A stretch of 64,000 nt of DNA, taken from positions 124,001 through 188,000 of the forward strand of contig NZ_RQIT01000004.1 in NCBI RefSeq assembly GCF_003837805.1, given 5' to 3'. A program made the position numbers and the translations under genes. Below the pieces are notes generated by a model that worked only from the letters and a program-made list of their open reading frames with translations, searched no databases and was not told the origin of the DNA. The first letter of the stretch is position 1; each line of letters begins with the position of its first letter. Positions 26,041-35,779 of the stretch are shown piece by piece. The DNA is from Bradyrhizobium sp. RP6. Its GTDB lineage: Bacteria; Pseudomonadota; Alphaproteobacteria; Rhizobiales; Xanthobacteraceae.

Positions 26041-26727
26041 TCAATGCTGCGCGATCCGGCCGTCGACCACCTCGATGATGCGGTCGCAGCGGCGCGCGAG
26101 GTCGAGATTATGGGTGACGAGCAGGAAGCTGGTGCCGCTCTCCCGATTGACCCGTCGCATCAGTTCGAAGACGGCATCGGCCGACTTCGAATCGAGATTG
26201 CCGGTCGGCTCGTCCGCCAGCACGAGATCCGGATTCATCGCGAGCGCCCTGGCCACCGCCACCCGCTGCTGCTGGCCGCCCGACATGTTGTTGGCAAGAT
26301 TGTTTCCGAATCTCTCCAGACCGACCTCGGCGAGGAGATGATCGGCCCGGGCCGCGATCTCCGCGCTCGGAAATCCGCGGTCCGCGAGCATCGGCATCAT
26401 GATGTTTTCGCGCGCGGTGAAGGCTGAGATCAGCAAATGATGCTGAAATACAAAGCCGATGGTGTGGCCTCTGAGATGCGTGAGCTCGTTGTCGCCCAAT
26501 AGGCCGGTGTCGCGTCCCTTGATGAGGAGCCGGCCGGAGGTCGGCCGATCGAGCAGACCGACGATGTTGAGCAGCGTGCTCTTGCCGGAGCCAGACGGAC
26601 CCATCAAAGCCAGAAACTCGCCATGGGCGAGCTCGAGATCGATGTCGTGCAGTACCTCGACCTCCGATGGCAGGCCCACATTGTAGGTCTTGCAGACGCG
26701 CTCCAGCCTCAGGATCTCGTCAGCCAC
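26041..26727 (-). CDS. ABC transporter ATP-binding protein (MacB/LolD type)
   Basis: A 228-residue ABC ATPase: Walker [10 protein letters not shown] (43-51), signature [15 protein letters not shown], Walker [14 protein letters not shown] and the switch histidine in LLVTHN. The [11 protein letters not shown] form is typical of the MacB/LolD/FtsE group. It is last in a three-gene set. It overlaps the permease gene by 8 bases and probably powers it in export of, or mechanical work on, periplasmic substrates. Confidence 0.92.
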   Translation of the reverse strand: MADEILRLERVCKTYNVGLPSEVEVLHDIDLELAHGEFLALMGPSGSGKSTLLNIVGLLDRPTSGRLLIKGRDTGLLGDNELTHLRGHTIGFVFQHHLLISAFTARENIMMPMLADRGFPSAEIAARADHLLAEVGLERFGNNLANNMSGGQQQRVAVARALAMNPDLVLADEPTGNLDSKSADAVFELMRRVNRESGTSFLLVTHNLDLARRCDRIIEVVDGRIAQH

Positions 26728-27946
26728 GGATCGCCACCACCGGATCGAGCTTCGCGGCGCGCACCGCCGGCGCTGTCGCAGCCAACAAGCCGGTGACCGT
26801 GGCGAGCACCGCCGTGTAGATGAAGAGGTTACGTTCGAGAATCAACGGAAAGAACTCGCTTCCATCCGCCTGACGCGCAACAGCGTGCCAATAGATCAGC
26901 GCAAGGGCGCCCATCGTCGCGCCGAACAGCGAGCCGACAAAGCCGAGCAGACCGCCCTGGAGCAGGAACACCCGCAGGATCTGACCGCGCGAGGTTCCCA
27001 TTGCCCTGAGGATTCCGATCTCCTTCGAGCGCTGGATCACCGAGACGATCAGCACCGCGGCAATGCCGAAGGCCACCGACAAGCCGACGAACAGTCGGAT
27101 CAAGGTGTTCGTGTAGATCTGCGCCTGGACGGCGGTGTAGAACTGCGCGTTGGTCGCGATCCAGCTATCGGCCTCGACAACCGTCGCGGCCTGGATCCGC
27201 CTGGCGATGGTTTCGGCCGCGTAGATGTCCTTGATCGTCATGTCGATGGTCGTGACACCGCCGATCATGCCGAGCAGAGACTGTCCGGTCCGCAGCGCGA
27301 TGAAGGCCACGCGCTGATTGGCCCCCTTGTTGCCGAAATCGACCAGGCCGGAGATCGTCAGCACCCGGTTGGCAGAGCTTGCCGCCTGAAGGTTCAGCTT
27401 GTCACCCACAGTGGCGCCGAGATTCTTGGCGAGCTCGGTGCCGATGATGATGTCCTCGCTGGTCAGCCGCGCGCCGCCGGAGACGATGTAGTCCGGCACC
27501 TTGACGATGTTGAAATAGGTGTCCGGCTCGATTCCGGTCAGCGTCACGGCCCGGCTGGCGTCGCCGCGGATGGCCAGCGCAGATCCGGTGATGGTGGGTG
27601 AGACTGCGGTGACTTCCGGCATCGCCAGCATCTGGGTTCTGATCTTCGGCCACTGGTCGATTGAGATCACCCGCTGGCTCGGCCGTTGCACCACCGCGTC
27701 CTCGATCTCGCCGGCAGCTTTGCGCAGGGGGCGCGCGACCTGATCCGGCGTGAGGAGCTGGATCTGCGGCTGCGACGTCAGCACGCGCTTGATGAAATTT
27801 GCCTCCATGCCCGCGAGCATCGCCGACATGAAGACAATGACGCCCACGCCGATCGAAATGCCGCCGATGATGAAAGCGGTCTGCAATCTGCCCTCACGCA
27901 GGAAGCGCACGGCAGCGATCCACTCGAATGGAAGCCAGCGATTCAT
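26720..27946 (-). CDS. MacB/FtsX-type ABC transporter permease
   Basis: A 408-residue permease with one N-terminal transmembrane helix (about 25-45), a large periplasmic domain and three C-terminal helices. The latter include [20 protein letters not shown] followed by [19 protein letters not shown], the conserved FtsX-domain cytoplasmic loop. This is the topology of MacB/LolC-type machines. The start overlaps the adaptor gene by 4 bases and the end overlaps the ATPase gene by 8, so the three are one operon. Confidence 0.9.
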   Translation of the reverse strand: MNRWLPFEWIAAVRFLREGRLQTAFIIGGISIGVGVIVFMSAMLAGMEANFIKRVLTSQPQIQLLTPDQVARPLRKAAGEIEDAVVQRPSQRVISIDQWPKIRTQMLAMPEVTAVSPTITGSALAIRGDASRAVTLTGIEPDTYFNIVKVPDYIVSGGARLTSEDIIIGTELAKNLGATVGDKLNLQAASSANRVLTISGLVDFGNKGANQRVAFIALRTGQSLLGMIGGVTTIDMTIKDIYAAETIARRIQAATVVEADSWIATNAQFYTAVQAQIYTNTLIRLFVGLSVAFGIAAVLIVSVIQRSKEIGILRAMGTSRGQILRVFLLQGGLLGFVGSLFGATMGALALIYWHAVARQADGSEFFPLILERNLFIYTAVLATVTGLLAATAPAVRAAKLDPVVAIRG

Positions 27947-29217
27947 GGCAGGACGGGCCGCACGCGCTGCCCGGTCACCACGCCGGAGCTTTGCGGAATC
28001 GCGACGTCACCGGCTTGCAGCCCTTCGACGATCTCGATGTTGCTGTTGCCGCGCAAGCCGAGCTTCACCGGACGCTTGACCGCGCGACCGCCCTCCACGG
28101 TCAGCACCCAGGGCTGTCCGGAGAGGACGTCATGGACCGAGCGGACGGGAAGCACCTTCGCATCGTCTTTCGCGGCAACCTCGATGTCGACCGAGACGGT
28201 CATGTCCTGGCGCAGATCGTCGGATGGTTCCACCACCGTCAGCTTGACCTGAACGGTTGCGCGGGAAATGTCGATGCCCGGATTGATGTAGGAGACCCTG
28301 GCGGCAAAATGCCGGTCCGGGTACGCATCCGCGGAAGCCAGCGCATTCTGTCCAAGCGCGAGCTTGCCGAGATTGCGCTCGTCGATCTGCAAGACGAGCT
28401 GCAAGTCGCCTGATGGCGCCAGCACCAATAGCGCCTTTCCCGCCTGCGCCACGGTGCCGCGCTCGACGTTCCGGGTGATGAGAACGCCGTCGCGAGGGGC
28501 TACGATCGTGGCATAGCTCAAGCGGGATTCCGCCGTGTCCAGATTGGCTCGCGCCTGGTTGAGCTGCGTCTGCGCCATGACATAGTCGCTGCCGCCCGGA
28601 CTTGCCGTATAGACCTGGAACTCCGCCGCACGCTTCACGGCGCGCGCGACATCGAGCGTCTTCTGCGCGTCATCCAAGGCTGCCTTGGTCGCGTAGCCAT
28701 TGTGTTCGAGCTGCGCCGTGCGGCTATAGGTCTGCTGGGCGTTCAGAAGCGTCGCTTGCGCTTGTGTCAGAGCCTCCTTTGCGGAGGGCAGCGTCAGCTC
28801 TTCGAGCTGCCTGATCCGGGCTTCGGCCTGGGCCACCGCCCCCTGCGCCTGGATCACGCTCGCTTTGAGTTCCCGTGCCTCCAGCGAGATCAGCGGCTGC
28901 CCCTTGGTGACCTTCTGGCCTTCATGCACCAGCACGTCCGCGACCGTGCCGGTGATCTGGCTGCCGATCTCGACGCGGTATGGTGTCTCGACATGCCCGC
29001 TCGCCACCACGGTCTCGATCAATCGCCCGCGCGCGACCTGGTCGACCACGACGGCAGGTCCGAACAGGATGCGGACGCCTTGCCAGGCACCAAGCGTGAG
29101 CAGAACAAGGATCGCGAGCACAAACCATTTGTGAGCGAGGACTCCCGACCAGGCCGACGCGGCGGAGAGCCGGGTCATGTGCTCCTGCTTCGAAACAGAT
29201 AGTGTTTGCTCGACCAT
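27943..29217 (-). CDS. HlyD/MacA-type periplasmic adaptor
   Basis: A 424-residue membrane-fusion protein. It has one N-terminal transmembrane helix ([18 protein letters not shown]), a lipoyl half ([20 protein letters not shown]), a long coiled coil (about 110-230), the second lipoyl half ([20 protein letters not shown]) and a beta-barrel. It would bridge the permease to an outer-membrane channel. The start is taken as ATG 29217, 57 nt from the FixK-type box; ATG 29178, with AGGAG close by, is the alternative. First gene of the efflux operon. Confidence 0.88.
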   Translation of the reverse strand: MVEQTLSVSKQEHMTRLSAASAWSGVLAHKWFVLAILVLLTLGAWQGVRILFGPAVVVDQVARGRLIETVVASGHVETPYRVEIGSQITGTVADVLVHEGQKVTKGQPLISLEARELKASVIQAQGAVAQAEARIRQLEELTLPSAKEALTQAQATLLNAQQTYSRTAQLEHNGYATKAALDDAQKTLDVARAVKRAAEFQVYTASPGGSDYVMAQTQLNQARANLDTAESRLSYATIVAPRDGVLITRNVERGTVAQAGKALLVLAPSGDLQLVLQIDERNLGKLALGQNALASADAYPDRHFAARVSYINPGIDISRATVQVKLTVVEPSDDLRQDMTVSVDIEVAAKDDAKVLPVRSVHDVLSGQPWVLTVEGGRAVKRPVKLGLRGNSNIEIVEGLQAGDVAIPQSSGVVTGQRVRPVLP

Positions 29218-29274
29218 GACTCTGTGCTGCTGCGAATTCCGCCGAACTGAATACCGCACCGCCGCTGTTCCAGA

Positions 29275-29288
29275 TTGCGCCAGGTCAA
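29275..29288. promoter_or_regulatory. FixK/FNR-type box (efflux operon)
   Basis: TTGCGCCAGGTCAA (TTGC-N6-TCAA), 57 nt upstream of minus-strand start 29217. It is also 197 nt from the divergent groEL start, so the main target is probably the efflux operon. Confidence 0.65.
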
Positions 29289-29485
29289 CGCGCTGCCGGC
29301 AAATGCGCGCTGTCCCAGAACATTGTCGCGTTTGCACCGATCGACGGCCTGTCGAAGGCTCCGCCGCCTGGGAGCTTCGACGCCGGCATGCGCACGTTGA
29401 CGAAGATCAATCCGGCCACAGCTCACTCGTCCAAACTGGCCTGCAAAATCGCACTGGCAACGGCAGCAAAGCAGAGGACATGGAA

Positions 29486-31108
29486 ATGGCGCACAAGCAG
29501 GTCCTGTTTCACTCGGCGGCTCGTGAAAAAGTCTTGCGCGGCGCGTCCCTTCTCGCCGATGCCGTGCGCGTCACGCTCGGGCCGAAGTCGAAATCCGTCC
29601 TGATCCAGAAATCGTGGGGCGCACCCATCGTGTGCAACGATGGCGTCACCATTGCCAAGGAATTTGATCTCAAGGACGCGGAGGAGAACCTGGGCGCCCA
29701 GGTGCTGCGGCAGGCCGCCGAGAAGACCGGCGATGTCGTTGGCGACGGCACCAGCACGTCGACCATCCTGGCCCACGCCATCCTTTCGGACGGCGTCCGG
29801 AACGTCGTCGCCGGCGCAAGCGCGATCGACCTCAAACGCGGCCTCGATCGCGGGACACAGGCCGCCATCGCCGCCCTGCACGCCATGGCGAAGCCGGTGA
29901 AGACCAGGGCGGAAAAGGTTCAGGTCGCTACGATCTCGGCGCACAACGACATCTCCATCGGCGAGCTGGTGGCGGATGCGATCGAGAAGGTCGGCGGTGA
30001 CGGCGTGATCTCGGTGGAGGAGTCCAAGACCACCGAGACCCTGCTGGACGTCGTGGAAGGCATGAAATTCGACCGCGGCTTCCTGTCGCCCTACTTCGTC
30101 ACGGATGCGGACCGCATGGAAGCCGTGCTGCAGGATCCCTACGTGCTGCTTTGTGACCACAAGATCGGCGCCCTGCGCGACCTGGTTCCCCTGCTCGAGC
30201 AGGTCGCCAAGAGCGGCCGCTCGCTTCTGATCATCGCCGAGGACATCGAGGGCGAAGCGCTGGCGACGCTCATCGTCAATCAGCTTCGCGGCGTGCTCAA
30301 GGCTTGCGCGGTCAAGGCACCAGGCTTCGGCGACCGGCGCAAGGCCATGCTGGAAGATATTGCCATCCTCACCGGCGCGCAGGTGATCTCGGAGGAGATC
30401 GGGCTCAAGCTCGAGAGTGCCACCCTCCAGCAGCTCGGTCGCGCCGCACGGATGGTCGCCGACAAGGAGAATACCACTCTGATCGGGAGTGGCGGCGATC
30501 GCGCCCGTATCGACGCGCGGCTCGCGCAAATCCGCATCGAGATCGAGAAGACGACCAGCGACTACGACCGCGAGAAGCTCGAAGAGCGCCTCGCCAAGCT
30601 GTCGGGCGGCGTCGCCGTCATCCGGGTGGGAGCACCGACCGAAGCCGAGATGAAGGCGAAGAAGGAGGCGCTCGACGATGCGATCAGCTCGACCAAAGCT
30701 GCGGTGGCCGAGGGCATTGTGCCGGGCGGCGGGCTCGCCCTGCTCCGTACGATCGCGGCGGTGGCCAAGGAGGAGTCCACCTGCGAGGGCGACGAACGAA
30801 CGGGCGTTCAGATCCTCAAGCGCGCGCTCGAGGCTCCCGCGCGCCAGATCGCCGAGAATTCCGCAACCGATGGCGGCGTCGTCGTTGCCCGGATGCTGGC
30901 CAGCGAAGGCAATTCCGGCTTCGATGCCGCCCGGAAGGTCTACGTCGACCTCGTGGAAGCCGGCATCGTCGATCCCGTGAAGGTCGTACGGATCGCGCTC
31001 GAAAATGCGGTGTCCGTCGCAAGCGTGCTTCTTCTGACGGAGGCGACGATGACGGAGATTCCGGAGCCGAGGCGCGAGCGGCTGCCCGAGCCCGACATGG
31101 CGATGTAG
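29486..31108 (+). CDS. groEL: GroEL-type chaperonin, divergent and without groES
   Basis: A 540-residue group I chaperonin. ATP-site motifs include [13 protein letters not shown] and [16 protein letters not shown], and the apical and equatorial domains are full length. The start at 29486 places GAGG 8 nt upstream; ATG 29480 is too close to it. Differences from housekeeping GroEL: the N-terminus ([20 protein letters not shown]), a GTSTST in place of the usual GTTTAT, and a C-terminus ending [15 protein letters not shown] with no Gly-Met repeat tail. No groES lies next to it. It is probably a specialised paralogue that borrows GroES from another locus. Confidence 0.92.
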   Translation: MAHKQVLFHSAAREKVLRGASLLADAVRVTLGPKSKSVLIQKSWGAPIVCNDGVTIAKEFDLKDAEENLGAQVLRQAAEKTGDVVGDGTSTSTILAHAILSDGVRNVVAGASAIDLKRGLDRGTQAAIAALHAMAKPVKTRAEKVQVATISAHNDISIGELVADAIEKVGGDGVISVEESKTTETLLDVVEGMKFDRGFLSPYFVTDADRMEAVLQDPYVLLCDHKIGALRDLVPLLEQVAKSGRSLLIIAEDIEGEALATLIVNQLRGVLKACAVKAPGFGDRRKAMLEDIAILTGAQVISEEIGLKLESATLQQLGRAARMVADKENTTLIGSGGDRARIDARLAQIRIEIEKTTSDYDREKLEERLAKLSGGVAVIRVGAPTEAEMKAKKEALDDAISSTKAAVAEGIVPGGGLALLRTIAAVAKEESTCEGDERTGVQILKRALEAPARQIAENSATDGGVVVARMLASEGNSGFDAARKVYVDLVEAGIVDPVKVVRIALENAVSVASVLLLTEATMTEIPEPRRERLPEPDMAM

Positions 31109-31187
31109 CGGTCGTAGGCCCTGCAGCAAACGCAAAAGCATCAGCCGTCGGCGCAAGGCGGGCGAAGATTCCGTACAGGATGCAACG

Positions 31188-31406
31188 ATGCCCTATCGCT
31201 CGAACAAGGACCTTCCCTCTGGCGTGCGGCACCATTTGCCGCCTCATGCCCTGGACATCTACCGGGAGGCGTTCAACCACGCGTTCGCCTCGCATGCCGG
31301 GGACCTACGCCAGGAAGAGATCGCTCACCGCACGGCCTGGGCTGCCGTGAAGCGCTCATACGTGAAACTTGGCGACCAATGGCTACCAAGGCGACCGGCT
31401 TCATAA
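31188..31406 (+). CDS. chaB: ChaB family protein
   Basis: A 72-residue ChaB-like protein: MPYRSNKDLPSGVRHHLPPH, DIYREAFNHAF and AHRTAWAAVKRSYVKLGD are the family signatures. ChaB was named as a putative cation-transport regulator in E. coli, but its molecular function is unresolved. It follows groEL by 79 bases on the same strand and may be co-transcribed. Confidence 0.88.
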   Translation: MPYRSNKDLPSGVRHHLPPHALDIYREAFNHAFASHAGDLRQEEIAHRTAWAAVKRSYVKLGDQWLPRRPAS

Positions 31407-31568
31407 GCGCCCACATGTTCTCGACTGCCCCTGCAATCGATAAATGTCTCTGGACCTGCCCTATTTTGCTCGACACGCAGACGCGGAACCACGAGTTTCA
31501 CACTGCATGGGACATGACTGTCCTATGCTCTGCGGACGCATCTGATTTCGCGCGCGCAGCTCTTGGGT

Positions 31569-31582
31569 TTGAGCGAAATCAA
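31569..31582. promoter_or_regulatory. FixK/FNR-type box (hsp20)
   Basis: TTGAGCGAAATCAA, 69 nt upstream of ATG 31652. Confidence 0.75.
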
Positions 31583-31651
31583 CCAGCGCACGATGGCCGA
31601 CACTATCCTTCGTGGCGACCGGAATGGTCAAACTCGAAGGAGAAAATGATC

Positions 31652-32173
31652 ATGGCGACCGAAACCAAACTTCCTGTCACCAAGACGTCCACCGCACCTG
31701 CAGCCGCAGGCGAGGTATGGCAGCCGTTCCAGGCGCTGAGAAACGAAATCGATCAGATCTTCGACGATTTCGGCAACGGTTTCTGGAAACGGCCGTTCCG
31801 ATCGCTCGCAGGGCTGGAGCGCGATCTGTCCAAGAACTTCAATGCGCCGGCCGTCGACGTCGCCGAAAGCGACAAGGCCTACGAGATCACGGCCGAGCTT
31901 CCCGGCCTCGACGAGAAGAACATCGAAGTCAAGCTCGTCAACGGAGGTCTCACCATCAGAGGCGAGAAGAAGGAAGAGACCGAAGAGAAGAAGAAGGACT
32001 ACTACGTTTCCGAGCGCCGCTACGGCTCGTTCGAGCGCTATTTCGCGCTCCCCGACGGCGTCAATGCCGACAAGATCGAGGCGACGTTCAAAAACGGCGT
32101 GCTCAAGGTCATGCTTCCCAAGACCGAAGAAGCTCAGAAGCCGGCCAAGACCATCAGTGTAAAGGCCGCTTGA
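31652..32173 (+). CDS. Hsp20 small heat-shock protein
   Basis: A 173-residue alpha-crystallin family holdase. The N-terminal arm is followed by the crystallin domain (VDVAESDKAYEITAELPGLD, then GGLTIRGEKKEE, SERRYGSFERYFALPDGVN, FKNGVLKVMLPK) and a short tail with KTISVKAA. AAGGAG 9 nt upstream favours ATG 31652 over ATG 31646. It binds unfolding proteins in the cytoplasm. Controlled here by a FixK-type box instead of a visible ROSE-type leader. The CBS-BON gene 77 bases downstream is probably in the same transcript. Confidence 0.93.
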   Translation: MATETKLPVTKTSTAPAAAGEVWQPFQALRNEIDQIFDDFGNGFWKRPFRSLAGLERDLSKNFNAPAVDVAESDKAYEITAELPGLDEKNIEVKLVNGGLTIRGEKKEETEEKKKDYYVSERRYGSFERYFALPDGVNADKIEATFKNGVLKVMLPKTEEAQKPAKTISVKAA

Positions 32174-32250
32174 AGGCCCGAGACGCGAGGCTGCGATAGT
32201 CGCAGCCTCGCCTCACCCAGAAAACTCGCCAGCGAACTCGAGGACACACC

Positions 32251-32973
32251 ATGCGCGCGCATCATATCATGACGAAGGACCTGGTTGCCGTAACACCGCA
32301 TACGACGATCGAGGAGGCGGCCAAGATCATGCTCCGAATGCACATCAGCGGCCTGCCCGTCATCGACGATGCCGGTAACCTCGTCGGGGTTGTCTCGGAA
32401 AGCGACTTCCTCCGCCGCAGCGAGATTGGCACCGGCCGCAGGCACGCCGCCTGGCTGAAGTTCTTCATGGGGCCAGGACGCGCGGCTGCCGAGTTCGTTC
32501 ACGAGCGCGGCCGCAAGGTCGCGGACGTCATGACGAAGCAGGTCGTCTCGGTGCAGGAAGACACGGATCTGGCCGAACTGGTCGACCTGATGGAGAAGAA
32601 CGACATCAAGCGCGTCCCCGTGATGCGGGACAAGACGCCCGTCGGGATCGTCACGAGGACGAACCTGCTGCAAGCCGTGGCGAGCCTCCTGCACGAAATT
32701 CCGGATCCGACCGCCGATGACGAGCACATTCGCGAGCGCATCACGCGCGCGGTCAACGGCACGGACTGGCGTCCGATCGGCTTTGAGGTGAATGTCCGCA
32801 AAGGCGTCGTGCATCTGCATGGCCTCGTCACCACCGATGAAGCCCGTCAGGCCGCGATCGTCGCCGCCGAAAGCACCGCCGGCGTCAAGAAGGTTCACGA
32901 CCATCTCTGCTTCGTCGACACCTATACCGGGTTCTACGTGGAATCGCCCGAAGACATGAAGGCCGCCGGCTGA
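32251..32973 (+). CDS. CBS-pair plus BON domain protein
   Basis: A 240-residue protein with two CBS motifs (about 8-60: DLVAVTPHTTIEEAAKIML and LVGVVSESDFLRR; about 92-145: VVSVQEDTDLAELVDLMEK and VGIVTRTNLL). A BON-like domain fills the C-terminus (VNVRKGVVHLHGLV, AGVKKVHDHL). CBS pairs bind adenine nucleotides; BON domains contact membranes or lipids. It may be an energy-state sensor, comparable to hypoxia-induced CBS proteins such as mycobacterial Hrp1. Two paralogues occur at 34067 and 43096. Confidence 0.88.
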   Translation: MRAHHIMTKDLVAVTPHTTIEEAAKIMLRMHISGLPVIDDAGNLVGVVSESDFLRRSEIGTGRRHAAWLKFFMGPGRAAAEFVHERGRKVADVMTKQVVSVQEDTDLAELVDLMEKNDIKRVPVMRDKTPVGIVTRTNLLQAVASLLHEIPDPTADDEHIRERITRAVNGTDWRPIGFEVNVRKGVVHLHGLVTTDEARQAAIVAAESTAGVKKVHDHLCFVDTYTGFYVESPEDMKAAG

Positions 32974-32992
32974 ACTCGCGGTCGAGGTCACC

Positions 32993-33172
32993 ATGCTCGG
33001 ATGGTTCGTTCGGATTCTCTTCGCCATAGCAGCGCCGATCACGGCGCTGTTCGTGGCACGTGACGCACTGAACTTCGGCTTGATCCAGACCATCGTGACC
33101 ATGTTGCTCGTGACTGTCCTGGTCGGGCTGATTGCCGCCTTTACCGGGCGGGACCGACAGGCACCGCGCTAG
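32993..33172 (+). CDS. Small two-helix membrane protein
   Basis: A 59-residue protein with two hydrophobic segments (FVRILFAIAAPITALFV; IVTMLLVTVLVGLIAAF) and a charged end. GAGG sits 6 nt before the ATG, and the gene starts 19 bases after the CBS-BON stop, so it is very likely co-transcribed with it. Function unknown; a membrane partner for the CBS-BON protein is possible. Confidence 0.65.
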   Translation: MLGWFVRILFAIAAPITALFVARDALNFGLIQTIVTMLLVTVLVGLIAAFTGRDRQAPR

Positions 33173-33428
33173 CTGCGGACGCGACACGGCGGCCGACCCC
33201 TGAGATCGCCGCCTGCGGCCGCTCCTGCCGAACCCATGCGCGAAGCCGCCCGATGGCGCCGGCGGGCACAGCAAAGGTAAGGCGGTGAGCCGGTACTTCA
33301 GAAATGCAAATGTTACCCTCAGTTCCGTGCGGCTACGGACATCACCTTAGGTGAAGCTCCCAAATTTCGGCCGGACCATTTATTCGCTAGTAAGGGTTCG
33401 TCAGCACGCACCGGCAAGGGGCCTGCAA

Positions 33429-33629
33429 ATGAACCACTCGATTTACACTGCGGACAAGGCAACGCATCTGAAGGTGGTCGTCGCCGGATTGTTTGCCGGC
33501 ATCGCCATCGTGGCGACCACGCTGACCGTGCACTTGGTCCAGCCCGAATTGAGCTTCCAGAAGGCGAAGACGCTAGCCGTCTACCAGGCGCGTCCGATGC
33601 ATGCGCTGACCGAAATGGCCCAACGCTAG
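33429..33629 (+). CDS. Small single-span membrane protein
   Basis: A 66-residue protein (MNHSIYTADKATHLKVVVAG) with one transmembrane helix (about 16-36) and a short periplasmic or cytoplasmic tail. AAGGGG lies 7 nt upstream. Similar short proteins with the KATHLKVVV opening are, I believe, common in Bradyrhizobium. No function known. The TCACCTTAGGTGA palindrome about 75 bases upstream could be a regulatory site. Confidence 0.6.
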   Translation: MNHSIYTADKATHLKVVVAGLFAGIAIVATTLTVHLVQPELSFQKAKTLAVYQARPMHALTEMAQR

Positions 33630-33657
33630 GTGAGATCGGCTGTTGGAGGATATTCAG

Positions 33658-33822
33658 ATGACCAACGAAGCAATCAAGGCGCTGATGCTACTCGCGATGT
33701 ATGGCATCCTTGAGCTCGCGCTCTATTTTTCGTCGACCGCCAGAGCTGCCAAGCAGCCGGTCCGTTCGACACCCGGCCGGACTGCGAATCCCGATCTCAC
33801 CCGTCGGGGGGCGGAAAACTAA
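33658..33822 (+). CDS. Small hydrophobic protein
   Basis: A 54-residue protein with one helix (ALMLLAMYGILELALYFSS) and a basic tail. GGAGGA lies 8 nt before the ATG, a strong ribosome site. It follows the 66-residue membrane protein by 28 bases, so the two are probably one transcript. Confidence 0.6.
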   Translation: MTNEAIKALMLLAMYGILELALYFSSTARAAKQPVRSTPGRTANPDLTRRGAEN

Positions 33823-33881
33823 GTCGATCCGCACGGTCGCCCGTCGGAGGGGACCTTTCGGACGGGGCTGAGCAAGCGCCT

Positions 33882-33981
33882 CGTCCTTCGAGACGACCGC
33901 TTTGCGATCTTCTCCTTTGAAACTGCTGCTGCACACTCCGCCCTCATCCTGAGGGCCCGCCGGAGGCGGGCGTCTCGAAGG
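33882..33981. repeat. Dispersed intergenic inverted repeat
   Basis: CCTTCGAGACG (33885-33895) is matched exactly by its complement CGTCTCGAAGG (33971-33981). Smaller palindromes (GCCCGCCGGAGGCGGGC-like) lie between. The CGTCCTTCGAGACG / CCTCATCCTGAGG sequence type is a widespread Bradyrhizobium intergenic element. It separates the small membrane protein operon from the convergent CBS-BON gene and may act as a terminator. Confidence 0.65.
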
Positions 33982-34066
33982 TAGGCCGCAGGCGAGTCCC
34001 CGCCGCGTTTCCTCAGATGCGATTGCACTGCCGCCGTTGGGAGATTGTCGTCCTCACGGACGAGCG

Positions 34067-34825
34067 TTACAACGGTTCGTCATCGAGCGTGGATGGTTCG
34101 GCCTGCAGCGAGACGAAGTCGCCGCCGCCGTAATCGTCCTCCGGATCGGGACTGACCGATTGAAGGCACAGCCGATCATCGACGCCGCGAACGCCCGAAG
34201 CGTTCTCGCAAGCCACGATCGCCGCCCGGCGGGCGTTGTCGCCCTTGACGACGCCGCGCAGCGTCACCACGCCATCCCTGACGCTCACGTTCAAGCCGAC
34301 GGGCTGCCAGGGCATCCCGGCCATCGCCGTAAGAACCGAACGGCGGATCTGATTGTCGTTTTCCGAATAGCCGGATGCGCCGGTCAGCGGGCCGGCAACT
34401 GCAGACAGGAAGTCGGACCGGGTAATGATGCCGACAACGCGATCATTGCGCATGACCGGAACGTGATTCAGGTTTCGGCGCTCCATCAGGTCGGCAATCT
34501 CCTCGAGGGGAGTATCCTCCCTGGTCGTCGCCGGATCACGCGTCATCACCTGCTCGACCTTGCGCCCGTGCTCCTTGACGAATTCGCGCGCGATTCGGTC
34601 GGTTCCGAGCAGGACGGTCAGCAGCCGGTTGCGCGTGTGTTCCGTTTCGAGCTCCGCCCGCCTGAGGAAGTCGCTTTCGCAGATGATGCCAACGAGCTTT
34701 CCCGCAGCATCCGTGACCGGCAGTCCACTGATGTGGTGACCGAGCATGACCCTGATGGCATCGGCGATCGAAGCCTCGGGCCGAATAGCTATCACCCGCC
34801 GGGACATTATCTGGTGCGCGCGCAT
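34067..34825 (-). CDS. CBS-pair plus BON domain protein
   Basis: A 252-residue paralogue of the 32251 and 43096 proteins. First CBS: VIAIRPEASIADAIRVML / LVGIICESDFLRR. Second CBS: PATTREDTPLEEIADLMER / VGIITRSDFL. The BON-like segment is LNVSVRDGVVTLRGVV. An acidic tail of about 25 residues is added. It shares a bidirectional FixK-type box with the divergent diheme cytochrome gene (51 nt gap on each side). Confidence 0.87.
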   Translation of the reverse strand: MRAHQIMSRRVIAIRPEASIADAIRVMLGHHISGLPVTDAAGKLVGIICESDFLRRAELETEHTRNRLLTVLLGTDRIAREFVKEHGRKVEQVMTRDPATTREDTPLEEIADLMERRNLNHVPVMRNDRVVGIITRSDFLSAVAGPLTGASGYSENDNQIRRSVLTAMAGMPWQPVGLNVSVRDGVVTLRGVVKGDNARRAAIVACENASGVRGVDDRLCLQSVSPDPEDDYGGGDFVSLQAEPSTLDDEPL

Positions 34826-34876
34826 GTCATCAACTCCAGAGAGAACTCACAGGTAGTCGCCGCCCCTGACAGGGGC

Positions 34877-34890
34877 TTGATCGAGATCAA
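34877..34890. promoter_or_regulatory. FixK/FNR-type box, divergent promoter
   Basis: TTGATCGAGATCAA, a perfect palindrome exactly midway: 51 nt from the CBS-BON start (34825) and 51 nt from the cytochrome start (34942). Confidence 0.8.
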
Positions 34891-34941
34891 CCACTTGGCC
34901 GCGATCGAGGGCCATGCTGCCGTCAAATCTGGACATCGGAC

Positions 34942-35664
34942 ATGCGCCTGCAAGCATTGTTGGTGGCCGCGATCCTTGCGGCAGTCGCGGCGCCGAGGGC
35001 CGAAGCGCCGGCCGCAACGACGTCGGTCGAGGTCTCTGCCGCGCTCTCCGATCTCATGACCCGGCTTCAGCTCCAGCATGCCAAGCTCTGGTTTGCGGGG
35101 AAGCTCAGCAACTGGGGTCTGGCGAGCTACGAGATCCAACGGATCGATGCCAGCCTCGAAGCGGCCGGCAAGCTCTTGCCCGACCCATCGCGGACCGCTC
35201 CTGCAAAGGCTCAGTTGCAAGCCGCACGCGAGGCGATCCGACAGAAGAACGTGCCTGCCTTCGCCAAGGCTTATTCGGCCCTCACGAACGAATGCAACAG
35301 CTGCCATCGGGCCAGCGGCTACGCCTCGATCACAATCCAGGTACCGGTTCGCCCACCTGTCACCAACCAATTGTTCGTCGATCAGGTCACCGAAGGCCGG
35401 GCGCTGGCCCACGCCTCCTGCGGAACCTGTCATATCGTCGAGGATGCCGCCAGGGAATCGCCGGAGTCCCGCCCCCCGGCGCCGAGCCTCGTGGAGATCA
35501 TCAGTCGTCCCTCGTTCTCCACCGATGACATCAGGCAGTTCCTGGCATCGGGCCACCGCAGGCTCGGACCCGACCAGGCCATGCCGAACCCGCGGCTCGC
35601 GGAGTACCAGATCGAGGAAATCGTCGCGTACCTCGAAACGTTGAGAGCCGGCCCGCTGCGCTAA
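34942..35664 (+). CDS. Periplasmic diheme c-type cytochrome
   Basis: A 240-residue exported cytochrome. After the signal peptide (to about residue 22) comes a helical domain like that of the 19134 protein (LWFAGKLSNWGLASYEIQRI) ending in CNSCH (118-122). A second, class I-like domain with CGTCH (160-164) and a possible distal Met at 214 (QAMPNPRL) follows. So this is the mono-heme paralogue plus an added electron-carrying domain. It could pass electrons to an oxidase or reductase when oxygen is scarce. Confidence 0.85.
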   Translation: MRLQALLVAAILAAVAAPRAEAPAATTSVEVSAALSDLMTRLQLQHAKLWFAGKLSNWGLASYEIQRIDASLEAAGKLLPDPSRTAPAKAQLQAAREAIRQKNVPAFAKAYSALTNECNSCHRASGYASITIQVPVRPPVTNQLFVDQVTEGRALAHASCGTCHIVEDAARESPESRPPAPSLVEIISRPSFSTDDIRQFLASGHRRLGPDQAMPNPRLAEYQIEEIVAYLETLRAGPLR

Positions 35665-35702
35665 ACCCGGTCCGCTCCACTCGCCCGTTGCAAGCCCGGC
35701 GG

Positions 35703-35716
35703 TTGATCTCGGTCAA
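35703..35716. promoter_or_regulatory. FixK/FNR-type box (glucosidase-pfkB operon)
   Basis: TTGATCTCGGTCAA, 63 nt upstream of ATG 35780. Confidence 0.78.
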
Positions 35717-35779
35717 ACGGTGACCGGCAAAGAACAGCATTGTGGACCCAACACAATCTGAACTGCGCAAGGCAGGCAC

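Noticed and set aside
29423..31156. A 577-codon minus-strand frame across groEL
   Set aside because: It is antisense to a chaperonin with full motif support; the translated sequence has no domain and arises from GC-rich third positions.
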